Under the pieces are notes generated by a model. That model was not told the origin of the DNA. It saw only the letters and a program-made list of their open reading frames with translations, and did no database searches. The position numbers and the translations under genes are program-made. This document shows, piece by piece, positions 1 through 5,289 of a DNA stretch of 5,289 nucleotides; within the stretch, counting starts at the first letter, position 1, and each line of letters begins with the position of its first letter. The DNA is from Bdellovibrionales bacterium (GTDB lineage Bacteria > Bdellovibrionota > Bacteriovoracia > Bacteriovoracales > Bacteriovoracaceae), in assembly GCA_030633015.1 (NCBI GenBank), contig DAOVTR010000143.1, positions 1 to 5,289 on the forward strand, written 5' to 3'.

Positions 1-202
1 TTAATTTCTTTTTTAACTTTAGATAACTGTTTTTAAGAGTTAAAAATTTATGATCACTATCAAGAGTAAAGCTTTGATCTCCTATATAACCATTAATGAC
101 CTTCTCTTTACCAAAGGCTGAAAAACTAAATATCAAAAGCATGACGCAACCAAGCATTCGCACTCTATTTTTCTCTCTCACAAACAAATTAAAAAATTTC
201 AT
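1..202 (-). CDS. Secreted protein of unknown function, 3' part beyond the left edge
   Basis: This reading frame starts at the ATG at 202-200 and is still open at base 1, giving 67 visible residues, so the C-terminal part is outside the window. A strong Shine-Dalgarno sequence (TTTTAGGAGTCAAAATG) lies 6 nt before the ATG and decides the start. The N-terminus is a typical Sec signal peptide with a long basic n-region (MKFFNLFVREKNRVR), a hydrophobic core (residues 17-28, LGCVMLLIFSFS) and a plausible AxG cleavage site after Gly31; the mature chain would begin KEKVINGYIGDQSFTLDS. The Cys at 19 follows Leu-Gly, but the hydrophobic core lies after it, so a lipoprotein is unlikely. The first 14 nt overlap the end of the upstream ORF at 189-377, which suggests co-transcription. 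No domain is recognisable in the visible part; the product is probably periplasmic or secreted. Confidence 0.7.
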   Translation of the reverse strand, partial: MKFFNLFVREKNRVRMLGCVMLLIFSFSAFGKEKVINGYIGDQSFTLDSDHKFLTLKNSYLKLKKKL

Positions 203-377
203 TTTGACTCCTAAAATAATTTAAGTGCCATGGTGACACCTTATTTTCAAAGACTCTTCGCATAAAAGACCCGTTTTCGGTGTTATAATAGCCCCAAAAA
301 TCCTTTACAACTGCTTTACTTTGCAAATATGTACTTATTTCAGCTAAAGTTATGCCAAATAATCCAACTGTACTCAA
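189..377 (-). CDS. Small putative membrane or exported protein, uncertain 5' end
   Basis: This is a 62-codon frame from a TTG at 377-375 to TAA at 191-189. The C-terminal half (DFWGYYNTENGSFMRRVFEN and onward) looks like genuine protein: mixed composition with several aromatic residues. From the TTG the protein starts in the middle of a hydrophobic stretch (LSTVGLFGITLAEI). The codons just upstream in the same frame continue that stretch (IILVALIS), preceded by Arg-Gln, so the complete product would have an N-terminal transmembrane helix or signal anchor. However, no ATG, GTG or TTG occurs in this frame between 377 and the upstream stop at 494-492. Its stop codon lies inside the next gene, with a 14-nt overlap, suggesting one transcription unit and translational coupling. 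The function is unknown. It could be a shorter TTG-started protein, a gene with a non-canonical start, or a frameshifted one. Confidence 0.45.
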   Translation of the reverse strand: MSTVGLFGITLAEISTYLQSKAVVKDFWGYYNTENGSFMRRVFENKVSPWHLNYFRSQNEIF

Positions 378-395
378 ACTTATTAACGCTACGAG

Positions 396-401
396 TATAA
401 T
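396..401 (+). promoter_or_regulatory. Candidate -10 box (TATAAT) for the gene at 437
   Basis: A perfect TATAAT hexamer lies 30-40 nt before the possible plus-strand starts at 431 and 437, which would leave a leader of about 23-30 nt. No good -35 element is seen at a 16-18 nt spacing (best hexamers match TTGACA at only about 3 of 6 positions). The genome is AT-rich, so the match alone is modest evidence; its position in the divergent gap is the main support. Confidence 0.35.
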
Positions 402-436
402 TTGACGTAAAGAGTAAAATATGTGAATTAGTGTCC

Positions 437-730
437 ATGAATAACATAGAAATATCTCAAAAAGATCCCTTTTCTTATCCAGAAAGTGATTTTAAAAAAC
501 TTCCCTCTGAAAATAAAATTGAACTTTTAAAACGTCGGGTCTCTTATTTAAACGATATATGTAATACCTTAAACCCCTACGCTCCCATAACAATCGATAT
601 GCAAAAAAAATTACAACGATTTCATATTAAGGATCTAAATGATCCTTTTAGTATCACTAATAAAATTGTTGTTATGTTAGAAAACTCTGTGGAAGATATG
701 CATCAACTTGAAAAAGAAATAATAAACTAA
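437..730 (+). CDS. Small cytoplasmic protein of unknown function (97-99 aa)
   Basis: The frame runs from ATG 437 (or GTG 431, two codons earlier) to TAA 728-730. Neither start has a clear Shine-Dalgarno site; AAAGAG at 409-414 is 16 nt from the GTG and further from the ATG. ATG is preferred as the commoner start. The product has no signal peptide or membrane segment. It is hydrophilic and looks mostly alpha-helical, with a Lys/Glu-rich N-terminal helix (ENKIELLKRRVSYLNDICNT), a central turn containing NPYAPI, and an acidic C-terminal helix (NSVEDMHQLEKEIIN). No known domain is recognised. It is divergent from the secreted-protein genes on its left and overlaps by 4 nt, tail to tail, with the ferredoxin gene on its right. 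The coherent composition and its fit between neighbouring genes argue that it is real, but the function is unknown. Confidence 0.65.
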   Translation: MNNIEISQKDPFSYPESDFKKLPSENKIELLKRRVSYLNDICNTLNPYAPITIDMQKKLQRFHIKDLNDPFSITNKIVVMLENSVEDMHQLEKEIIN

Positions 731-915
731 TCCCAAGTATCTAATTCATTATAAAAGGCCATGCAATAATTCATGCACTTCATACATTGACTGCAAACAG
801 TGTAATCAATAATAGGCTTACTTTCCTCTTCTTGAGATAAGGCACCATATGGACAAAAATCCACAACCAAACACTCTGTATGTCTAATACATTTTGTATC
901 ATCTATCTTAATCAT
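727..915 (-). CDS. Small dicluster 4Fe-4S ferredoxin-like protein
   Basis: This 62-residue protein consists of one bacterial ferredoxin fold and nothing else. The second motif is complete: Cys41, Cys44, Cys47 and Cys51 (CxxCxxCxxxC), although the usual Pro after the last Cys is Met. The first motif is atypical: Cys9, His12, Cys15, then five residues to Cys21-Pro22 (CxxHxxCx5CPYGAL), so the normal second cysteine is His and the last spacer is two residues longer. By the known ligand swapping in this family, Cys41/44/47 with Cys21 would hold one [4Fe-4S] cluster, and Cys9/Cys15/Cys51 plus perhaps His12 a [3Fe-4S] or His-ligated cluster. It lacks an export signal and should act as a cytoplasmic electron carrier; its partners are unknown. 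The ATG is only 4 nt after the stop of the upstream protease gene and has no clear ribosome-binding site, so translation is probably coupled. It ends tail to tail with the gene at 437-730, overlapping it by 4 nt. Confidence 0.85.
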   Translation of the reverse strand: MIKIDDTKCIRHTECLVVDFCPYGALSQEEESKPIIDYTVCSQCMKCMNYCMAFYNELDTWD

Positions 916-919
916 TTAC

Positions 920-1882
920 TTAATTTACAGGATAGTAAAATCTTTTGCATCTATTAATATAGCTTCTTAACATAAATTTATAGTTACTTGAAATACTACT
1001 TGTCTGTGATGCTGGAGCTCTTTTTAAAGATTGCTTCATCACAGCAAGCCTATTCCAATCATTTTTACAAACCTTATCCATAATTGAAACATACTCTTTA
1101 AAAGCAGCTACTGGGTACGGATGGCCATAGGCCGATGAAATAAAATTGGCATATTCATCTGTGATATATGGAAAACTTTTAATATCTAATCCATATTCAG
1201 ACAGATTCTCTTTAAATGATAAATAATCATTACCAATCTGATAAAATTTTCTAATACCAATAGATTTTGAAAATCTTCCTGTCTTCCTATCAATCATTTT
1301 AATGCAGTTAGATTTAAACTGACTTGACTTCGGAAACATTTCATATAAAACGCGACACTCTGACATATAAGCATCAACTTCCCCCCCCTTTCCTTCAACT
1401 ATTGACTTAATAAAACCTGCTAATGAAAAATTTTGCTTATAGGGGTTAAATGGAGTTCTAAGGGCGAAATGAGTCAACTCATGTGCCAAATCTAAAATTG
1501 CATTTATTACTGACAATTTTTCATTTAAATAGATTATTGATTTTGTCTCATAAGCAACTTTTAAAGGATTAGTTCTTGAAAATTTTCTAATTAGAGTTGT
1601 ATCGCAGATAGACCCATCTCCCGGAACAACAAGATCAACAAGTGTTTTTCCAGATAGGTTAGCTTTTTTTTGGGCCAGATAAATAATTCTCTTTCCACTT
1701 TTAGATCGTTTAATAATTTTCAGTAACTCTTTAATCGACTCTTGAGGATCTGGGTTTATATCAACCCAATATTTTTTTTGGTAAATACTATTTTCATAAA
1801 AAAGAGTTTCCATATTTGAGTCTGCAAATGCTAAATTACAAACAAAAACTCCTAAAATATAAAATACAATATACTCTTTCAT
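920..1882 (-). CDS. Exported HExxH zinc-metalloprotease-like protein
   Basis: The protein has 320 residues from the ATG at 1882-1880. This start is chosen because it opens directly into a signal peptide (MKEYIVFYILGVFVCNLAFA, cleavage before DSN). The frame stays open upstream to a GTG at 1963, which would bury the signal peptide behind 27 residues of a different character. The zinc-protease signature HELTH is at residues 134-138 (1469-1483), and a GGEVDAYMSEC segment follows; Glu168, 30 residues after the second His, is the likely third zinc ligand, as in gluzincins. The mature chain contains five cysteines, so disulfides in the periplasm are possible. The probable role is hydrolysis of a protein or peptide in the periplasm or outside the cell; the substrate is unknown and I cannot name a family. 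A run of eight G (1381-1388, coding strand) ends in the Glu168 codon. The ferredoxin gene follows after 4 nt. No good Shine-Dalgarno precedes 1882; AAGGAAGG lies about 20 nt upstream. A TTG directly before the ATG is an alternative start. Confidence 0.75.
   Translation of the reverse strand: MKEYIVFYILGVFVCNLAFADSNMETLFYENSIYQKKYWVDINPDPQESIKELLKIIKRSKSGKRIIYLAQKKANLSGKTLVDLVVPGDGSICDTTLIRKFSRTNPLKVAYETKSIIYLNEKLSVINAILDLAHELTHFALRTPFNPYKQNFSLAGFIKSIVEGKGGEVDAYMSECRVLYEMFPKSSQFKSNCIKMIDRKTGRFSKSIGIRKFYQIGNDYLSFKENLSEYGLDIKSFPYITDEYANFISSAYGHPYPVAAFKEYVSIMDKVCKNDWNRLAVMKQSLKRAPASQTSSISSNYKFMLRSYINRCKRFYYPVN
1381..1388 (-). repeat. G8 homopolymer inside the metalloprotease gene
   Basis: Eight consecutive C on the plus strand are eight G on the coding strand (AAG GGG GGG GAA, Lys-Gly-Gly-Glu). 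It is striking in so AT-rich a sequence. Loss of one G leads to a stop about 30 codons later; gain of one G gives TGA two codons after the tract. Both changes remove the codon for the probable third zinc ligand and everything after it. Confidence 0.9.
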
Positions 1883-1985
1883 CAAAATTACATATCGGTG
1901 ATAACCTTCCTTTATGAAACATAACAGACAAAATTTCTCCACTAATGTTAAAATATTCCGCACTAAACCTTTAAAGTTTTAATGA

Positions 1986-1991
1986 TATAAT
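1986..1991 (+). promoter_or_regulatory. Candidate -10 box (TATAAT) for the outer-membrane protein gene
   Basis: A perfect TATAAT lies 44 nt upstream of the ATG at 2030, in the divergent gap between the protease and barrel genes, and would give a leader of about 30 nt. No convincing -35 hexamer is found 16-18 nt upstream. A second, weaker box, TATAAA, is at 2006-2011. The ATG itself has only a weak GGAT ribosome-binding element at 2019-2022. Confidence 0.35.
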
Positions 1992-2029
1992 AAATATTAA
2001 TTACTTATAAACTTTACTGGATATAAAAA

Positions 2030-3232
2030 ATGAAACTTAACTATCTTTTAATTGTAATTTTTTTATTTATTTCAACTGTTCCTTTAAAAGTCCATGCCCA
2101 AGAAGATATTATTGAAATTATTGATTCAAAAATAATCAAATACAAAAAAGGAATAAGCTTAGTTGAAGTTGAAATTCAATCAATACCTGACACTGTTATC
2201 CTTATAAAAAAGAAGGCTAAATATATTTCAAGTAGGGGTAAAAAAAATATTAACATAAGAAAATACTTATATAAGACCCGTTCAAAAATAAGAATAAACT
2301 CTTATGACCCTATAAAAATAAGATTCAAACTTAGAAAAGGAAAATATACAATTTATTTTTATGCTCAATCTGCAGAATATAAAAGTCAAAAAGTTTTACA
2401 ACTTCAAATTAATCGAAAAAAAATCAAACATAAAAGTAGGCATAAAACAGTAAAAAGAAAAACAAGAGGAAAAAGTAAAAATCAATCTGTAGCTAGTAGT
2501 AGATCAACAGGTAGTACAAAATCAATCTGGCTAGGAGCTGGTGCTGGATTTCAAACTCATGCCCTTGCAGCTATAGATATTGACAGCAATATTGACTATA
2601 CTGCCGTTGCCATGCCAATGATGAAGGCCGGAGTAGCAATAGATAGTTTGTTTTCGCTTTTGGGATTTTATTTTCAATATATGTCAAATGCAGCACCTCT
2701 GCCCGAGTTTACCACTGGACAAACAATAACGGGAGAGGGAAATTCAGCATTTAATACCATAGATTTTCAACTGTCACTATCTCCATCATTTTTAAAAAAT
2801 AAGAAATTATTTGGTAACAAGCTAAATACTAGTATGCTTGTTGGTGGTCAAATGCTTGCCACTTCTCTTTTAACTCCAATCGACGAAAATAATTTAGTCA
2901 TGGTCCCAGTAAGTACTACAAACGCAGTCTTAGGACTTAAATTAGACTTTGAAACCAAAAGCAACAACTCAATTAAAATGATTGGAAATATACTCTATCC
3001 AATAAGCGGTAGCGAAAATTTCATATCAGGCTTTGGATTGATGGGTGAAATTGGAATGTATTTTTCCATGGGTAGAAACCTTATGATTGGTGGTGCTGCA
3101 AGTGGAAGCATACTTATGTATGATTATAATTTAGTAGATTGTACTATTACCACGGGTAGTGGTTGTCCTACAACTGGATCACAAATGTTTATGACTGCAG
3201 ATTTCGAAGCTCGATTGTATTATAGATTTTAA
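2030..3232 (+). CDS. Outer-membrane beta-barrel protein with N-terminal periplasmic domain
   Basis: This 400-residue protein has four visible parts. Residues 1-23 are a Sec signal peptide (MKLNYLLIVIFLF core, cleavage after VHA). Residues 24-128 form a strand-rich, Lys-rich domain with alternating hydrophobic residues, ending in a G-K-Y-T-I-Y-F pattern that resembles Ig-like or PEGA-type sandwiches (resemblance only). Residues 129-150 are strongly basic, 15 of 22 being Lys, Arg or His, followed by a Ser/Thr-rich linker to about 165. Residues 166-400 show repeated amphipathic strands rich in Gly and aromatics (for example IWLGAGAGF, LGFYFQYMS, FGLMGEIGMYFSMG) and finish FEARLYYRF; a C-terminal Phe after alternating aromatics is the classical signal for barrel insertion by BAM. 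Cys371 and Cys379 could form a disulfide in the last surface loop. The basic linker might bind peptidoglycan, lipopolysaccharide or another anionic polymer, but this is inference. The gene is divergent from the protease and convergent, with a 4-nt overlap, with the COG3014-type gene. No specific family is recognised. Confidence 0.8.
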   Translation: MKLNYLLIVIFLFISTVPLKVHAQEDIIEIIDSKIIKYKKGISLVEVEIQSIPDTVILIKKKAKYISSRGKKNINIRKYLYKTRSKIRINSYDPIKIRFKLRKGKYTIYFYAQSAEYKSQKVLQLQINRKKIKHKSRHKTVKRKTRGKSKNQSVASSRSTGSTKSIWLGAGAGFQTHALAAIDIDSNIDYTAVAMPMMKAGVAIDSLFSLLGFYFQYMSNAAPLPEFTTGQTITGEGNSAFNTIDFQLSLSPSFLKNKKLFGNKLNTSMLVGGQMLATSLLTPIDENNLVMVPVSTTNAVLGLKLDFETKSNNSIKMIGNILYPISGSENFISGFGLMGEIGMYFSMGRNLMIGGAASGSILMYDYNLVDCTITTGSGCPTTGSQMFMTADFEARLYYRF

Positions 3233-4812
3233 TAAATTCTAAAAGATTTTATCAGTGCTTTTTTAGGGTTGATCAAATGAATATTCCCTAATTTTTTAGT
3301 TTCTAAAGGTTGACCTTCTTTTTTAATCAACAAAAAAAGTTCATAATTCCCTTTCTTTAAATTAAGACTGGTAAATCTTAAATCATGTGGAAGTGTTGAC
3401 CACTGTCTTGTATCGGCCCTTTCAGAATGTTCAATTGCCTTATTTTCTGCAGCATACAAGGCTGCAGAAGCAGCATAGGCCAACAATGCACCATTTTTCT
3501 TTTTCATTGATTTATAGACAGTATAAGCAGCTAAGATGGCGGCCATATGTTTAGCTGCAACTCTAGCACCAATCTTCGTTCTTATTAAAGATATATTATT
3601 ATCCAATGCCTCATAAGCTATTTCTGACAGTGGATCAATTATAACCAAGGGAGTCACTTTTTTAAATCCCCGCTTATTAGTTATAAGCAGTTTCATACTA
3701 GATTTAGTTTTACGATACTTAACCTCAGGCAGTTCAAAAGCAATTTTAGGATTTGTTCCACCACTTAAACTAAGTGTATTAACTGCAAAACTAAAAACTC
3801 CCCCTCCTCTCGAAGTTGCTCCCCAATTAAGAGGAAACTCAATTTTCTTAGCAACTTTAGGAGATACAACTCCATTTTGAACTATAATATGCAAATTTCC
3901 GGTATTAGTTTTTTTAGATAAAATTTTAATTTTACCATTTAAAAATTTAATTAGACTTTTAGAGTGGGCAGTAGATTTTACATATTTCTTCTTAACAGTT
4001 GAAAGTTTTATCTTATGTAATTTTGAAAAATTATCTCTAAACTCTTTGAATTTTTTATTAAAAACTCCATAAGAGTTATAATTTCGAAAAAGCACTTTTT
4101 TTGCATCTTTATATAGTTGCAACGCAATTTGCCTATCAGCACTAGAGCCTACAATCTCATGCAGTATGGCCCCAAAGATTTTGGCCGTAAGATCATCTTT
4201 ATAAGTCGATTTTCCAAGCTTAGAATGTTTATAATTTTCGAGTAGACTATCCCACTCTAAAACGGTTGCTCTCGCAGCAGACAGATGAGTTTTTCTTTTA
4301 CTATCAGAAATCTTTTTTTGAGGATAATCTTTTACAATCTTTTTATTTTTATGTTCTCGATCGTATATAATCCAAGTGTGCTTTTCATACACTCCACTTT
4401 GATAAAGCATAAAATGACTTAGAGACAAGTAAAAACGAATAATGGATCTTTCATATGGATCGCCATAATAATTATCCGCATTAGAATTACTAATCATAGA
4501 GAGTGCTTTTTTACTAATGCTTACTGTAAACAGTTTTTCACTTAAATCTCGGGCTAAAGAAAAAGTTTTTACAGATTGATAAAAATTACCTGCCAAATAA
4601 TGAATTGTTCCAGTTTCAATAAGCTTAAGTAATCTAGATCTTTTTTCAGGATAGAACTGGTCACTATTGACCAGTTCCAGCGCTTTATCAAACTGATTTT
4701 TTTGAACAAGTTGTTTTAATTCATTTCTAACTTGATTGCTTGTGGTCGCACAACCACCAAACAATAAAAAAGAAAAAACTAAAACAAAAGATAAAAAATA
4801 ATTCATTTTCAT
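3229..4812 (-). CDS. COG3014-type lipoprotein encoded next to lpoB
   Basis: The protein has 527 residues. It begins with a lipoprotein signal peptide (MKMNYFLSFVLVFSFLLFGG, then Cys21, the lipidation site; Phe at -3 of the lipobox is slightly unusual). Residues about 30-95 are helical and TPR-like (FDKALELV and YLAGNFYQSVKTFSLAR). Later blocks match what I recall of the uncharacterised COG3014 family: GDPYERSIIRFYLSLSHFML at 117-136, a DDLTAKIFGAIL helix near 206-217, NGVVSPK at 313-319, and the diagnostic ERADTRQWSTLP at 464-475. In gammaproteobacteria members of this family sit beside lpoB and ycfL, and the gene here starts 10 nt after lpoB, so one operon is likely. It probably acts at the inner face of the outer membrane, perhaps in peptidoglycan synthesis; the molecular role is unknown. 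A second in-frame ATG two codons downstream is possible. No strong Shine-Dalgarno is visible. Family assignment is from remembered motifs. Confidence 0.75.
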   Translation of the reverse strand: MKMNYFLSFVLVFSFLLFGGCATTSNQVRNELKQLVQKNQFDKALELVNSDQFYPEKRSRLLKLIETGTIHYLAGNFYQSVKTFSLARDLSEKLFTVSISKKALSMISNSNADNYYGDPYERSIIRFYLSLSHFMLYQSGVYEKHTWIIYDREHKNKKIVKDYPQKKISDSKRKTHLSAARATVLEWDSLLENYKHSKLGKSTYKDDLTAKIFGAILHEIVGSSADRQIALQLYKDAKKVLFRNYNSYGVFNKKFKEFRDNFSKLHKIKLSTVKKKYVKSTAHSKSLIKFLNGKIKILSKKTNTGNLHIIVQNGVVSPKVAKKIEFPLNWGATSRGGGVFSFAVNTLSLSGGTNPKIAFELPEVKYRKTKSSMKLLITNKRGFKKVTPLVIIDPLSEIAYEALDNNISLIRTKIGARVAAKHMAAILAAYTVYKSMKKKNGALLAYAASAALYAAENKAIEHSERADTRQWSTLPHDLRFTSLNLKKGNYELFLLIKKEGQPLETKKLGNIHLINPKKALIKSFRIY

Positions 4813-4822
4813 CTAATTATAT

Positions 4823-5289
4823 CTACCAACCAGCAGATCCTTTCTTAGAAAACTTACTAGTTTTAAATCTTCCTCTCCAAACTTCAATACCACGAGTAAG
4901 ATCAGTCATTCTCATATTTATAGAGTACTGCTTAATTGTTTTTCCACCTCTTGATTTTGGCTTCATTCTAACTGCTCCAAAAATCAAAAGATCAGCCCCA
5001 GCTTGCTGCCCAATCATTTTTGCTTGATTTGGATCGACCATACCATCATTTTGATAAGTAATTTCTTTTAAAAGAGCATCTCTTGCTGCAGCATCAATTA
5101 AAATAAAATCTCCCGTTTGAGAAAATTCGTTAAGTAGTTCATCGTTCATATCTTCAATGGGGAAATATGCCTCAGATGTTCTATTTTGTACTTCACTAAT
5201 AAAAATTTTCGGTTGTTTACCTTGCTTACCAAGATATCTTTGAAAACCTTTGTGTCGAGAAATTTGCTTTAAAATATCTTTTACTGCAA
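4823..5289 (-). CDS. lpoB: Penicillin-binding protein activator LpoB, 5' end beyond the right edge
   Basis: The frame is open from the right edge of the window to TAG at 4825-4823, giving 154 C-terminal residues. E. coli LpoB has 213, so about 60 residues, including the lipoprotein signal peptide, should lie outside. Recognisable LpoB blocks, in order, are KPKIFISEVQNRTSE, then DMNDELLNEFSQTGDFILID, the characteristic EITYQNDGMVDPNQA-(K)-MIGQQAGADLLIFGAV block, and a C-terminus ending in GW (VWRGRF ... KKGSAGW). The family protein is an outer-membrane lipoprotein that reaches through the peptidoglycan and stimulates the glycosyltransferase and transpeptidase of PBP1B by binding its UB2H domain. 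An internal ATG at 5149 is not the start, because the conserved NRT block lies upstream of it. The COG3014-type gene follows after 10 nt, as expected for an lpoB-linked envelope operon. Whether this genome's PBP1B has a UB2H domain cannot be seen here. Confidence 0.85.
   Translation of the reverse strand, partial: AVKDILKQISRHKGFQRYLGKQGKQPKIFISEVQNRTSEAYFPIEDMNDELLNEFSQTGDFILIDAAARDALLKEITYQNDGMVDPNQAKMIGQQAGADLLIFGAVRMKPKSRGGKTIKQYSINMRMTDLTRGIEVWRGRFKTSKFSKKGSAGW

Noticed and set aside
146..202. Lipobox (Leu-Gly-Cys19) in the secreted protein at the left edge
   Set aside because: The hydrophobic core lies after the cysteine rather than before it, so the residue is inside the signal peptide and not a lipidation site.
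1883..1963. Upstream extension of the metalloprotease to GTG 1963
   Set aside because: It would add 27 residues before a clear signal peptide, turning a textbook N-terminus into an internal segment; the extra frame is probably untranslated leader.
3233..3270. AT-rich hairpin (taaaagatttta) followed by a T6 run after the barrel gene, as a terminator
   Set aside because: The stem is almost entirely A-U, the T-run is displaced from it by several bases, and the region is coding on the other strand.
4816..4821. TATAAT on the minus strand just before the COG3014-type gene, as a separate promoter
   Set aside because: It is only 4 nt upstream of the ATG, so a transcript would start inside the coding region; the AT-rich 10-nt gap explains the match.
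4740..5027. A 95-codon plus-strand frame opposite lpoB and the lipoprotein gene
   Set aside because: It lies antisense across two well-supported genes, has no convincing ribosome-binding site and its translation (Lys-rich, then Pro/Leu-rich) has no protein-like organisation; it is a shadow frame.
4823..5149. lpoB starting at the ATG at 5149
   Set aside because: The frame is open upstream to the window edge, and the conserved LpoB segment with the NRT motif is encoded upstream of this ATG.

Overview
The window comes from an AT-rich genome (roughly one third G+C by eye) of a Gram-negative bacterium. It encodes several Sec-exported proteins, one lipoprotein, one outer-membrane beta-barrel ending in Phe, and an LpoB-type activator of penicillin-binding protein 1B. 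The low G+C and the many secreted orphan proteins, including an HExxH metalloprotease, would fit a marine Bdellovibrionota/Bacteriovoracia-type organism. That taxonomic guess is inference; a low-GC gammaproteobacterium is not excluded.

Left part (1-730): two minus-strand genes run off the left edge. The first is a small putative membrane protein ORF (189-377) with a problematic 5' end. It overlaps by 14 nt a secreted-protein gene (1-202, incomplete) that has a very good Shine-Dalgarno site. Divergent from them is a 97-99 codon cytoplasmic orphan (437-730) with a TATAAT box 30 nt upstream of its start.

Middle part (727-1963): a minus-strand pair, a secreted HExxH zinc-protease-like protein followed 4 nt later by a tiny dicluster ferredoxin with an atypical first cluster motif. 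The protease gene carries a run of eight G exactly at the codon of its probable third zinc ligand, which makes it a candidate slippage (phase-variation) gene. Its signal peptide shows that translation probably starts at 1882 rather than at the upstream GTG at 1963.

Right part (2030-5289): a plus-strand outer-membrane barrel gene with a separate periplasmic domain and a strongly basic linker, then, convergent to it, a minus-strand pair reading in from the right edge: lpoB (its 5' part lies outside the window) and a COG3014-type lipoprotein gene. LpoB activates the bifunctional peptidoglycan synthase PBP1B from the outer membrane. COG3014 genes accompany lpoB in other bacteria, so this pair is probably a cell-envelope/peptidoglycan module.

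Both convergent gene pairs overlap by exactly 4 nt at their stop codons, and no GC-rich intrinsic terminator is visible at either junction. No rRNA, tRNA, CRISPR array, insertion sequence or phage gene was seen, and there is no gene-free stretch above 300 nt. I find no obvious multi-gene defence or biosynthetic system; the most distinctive item is the protease-ferredoxin pair with its G8 tract.
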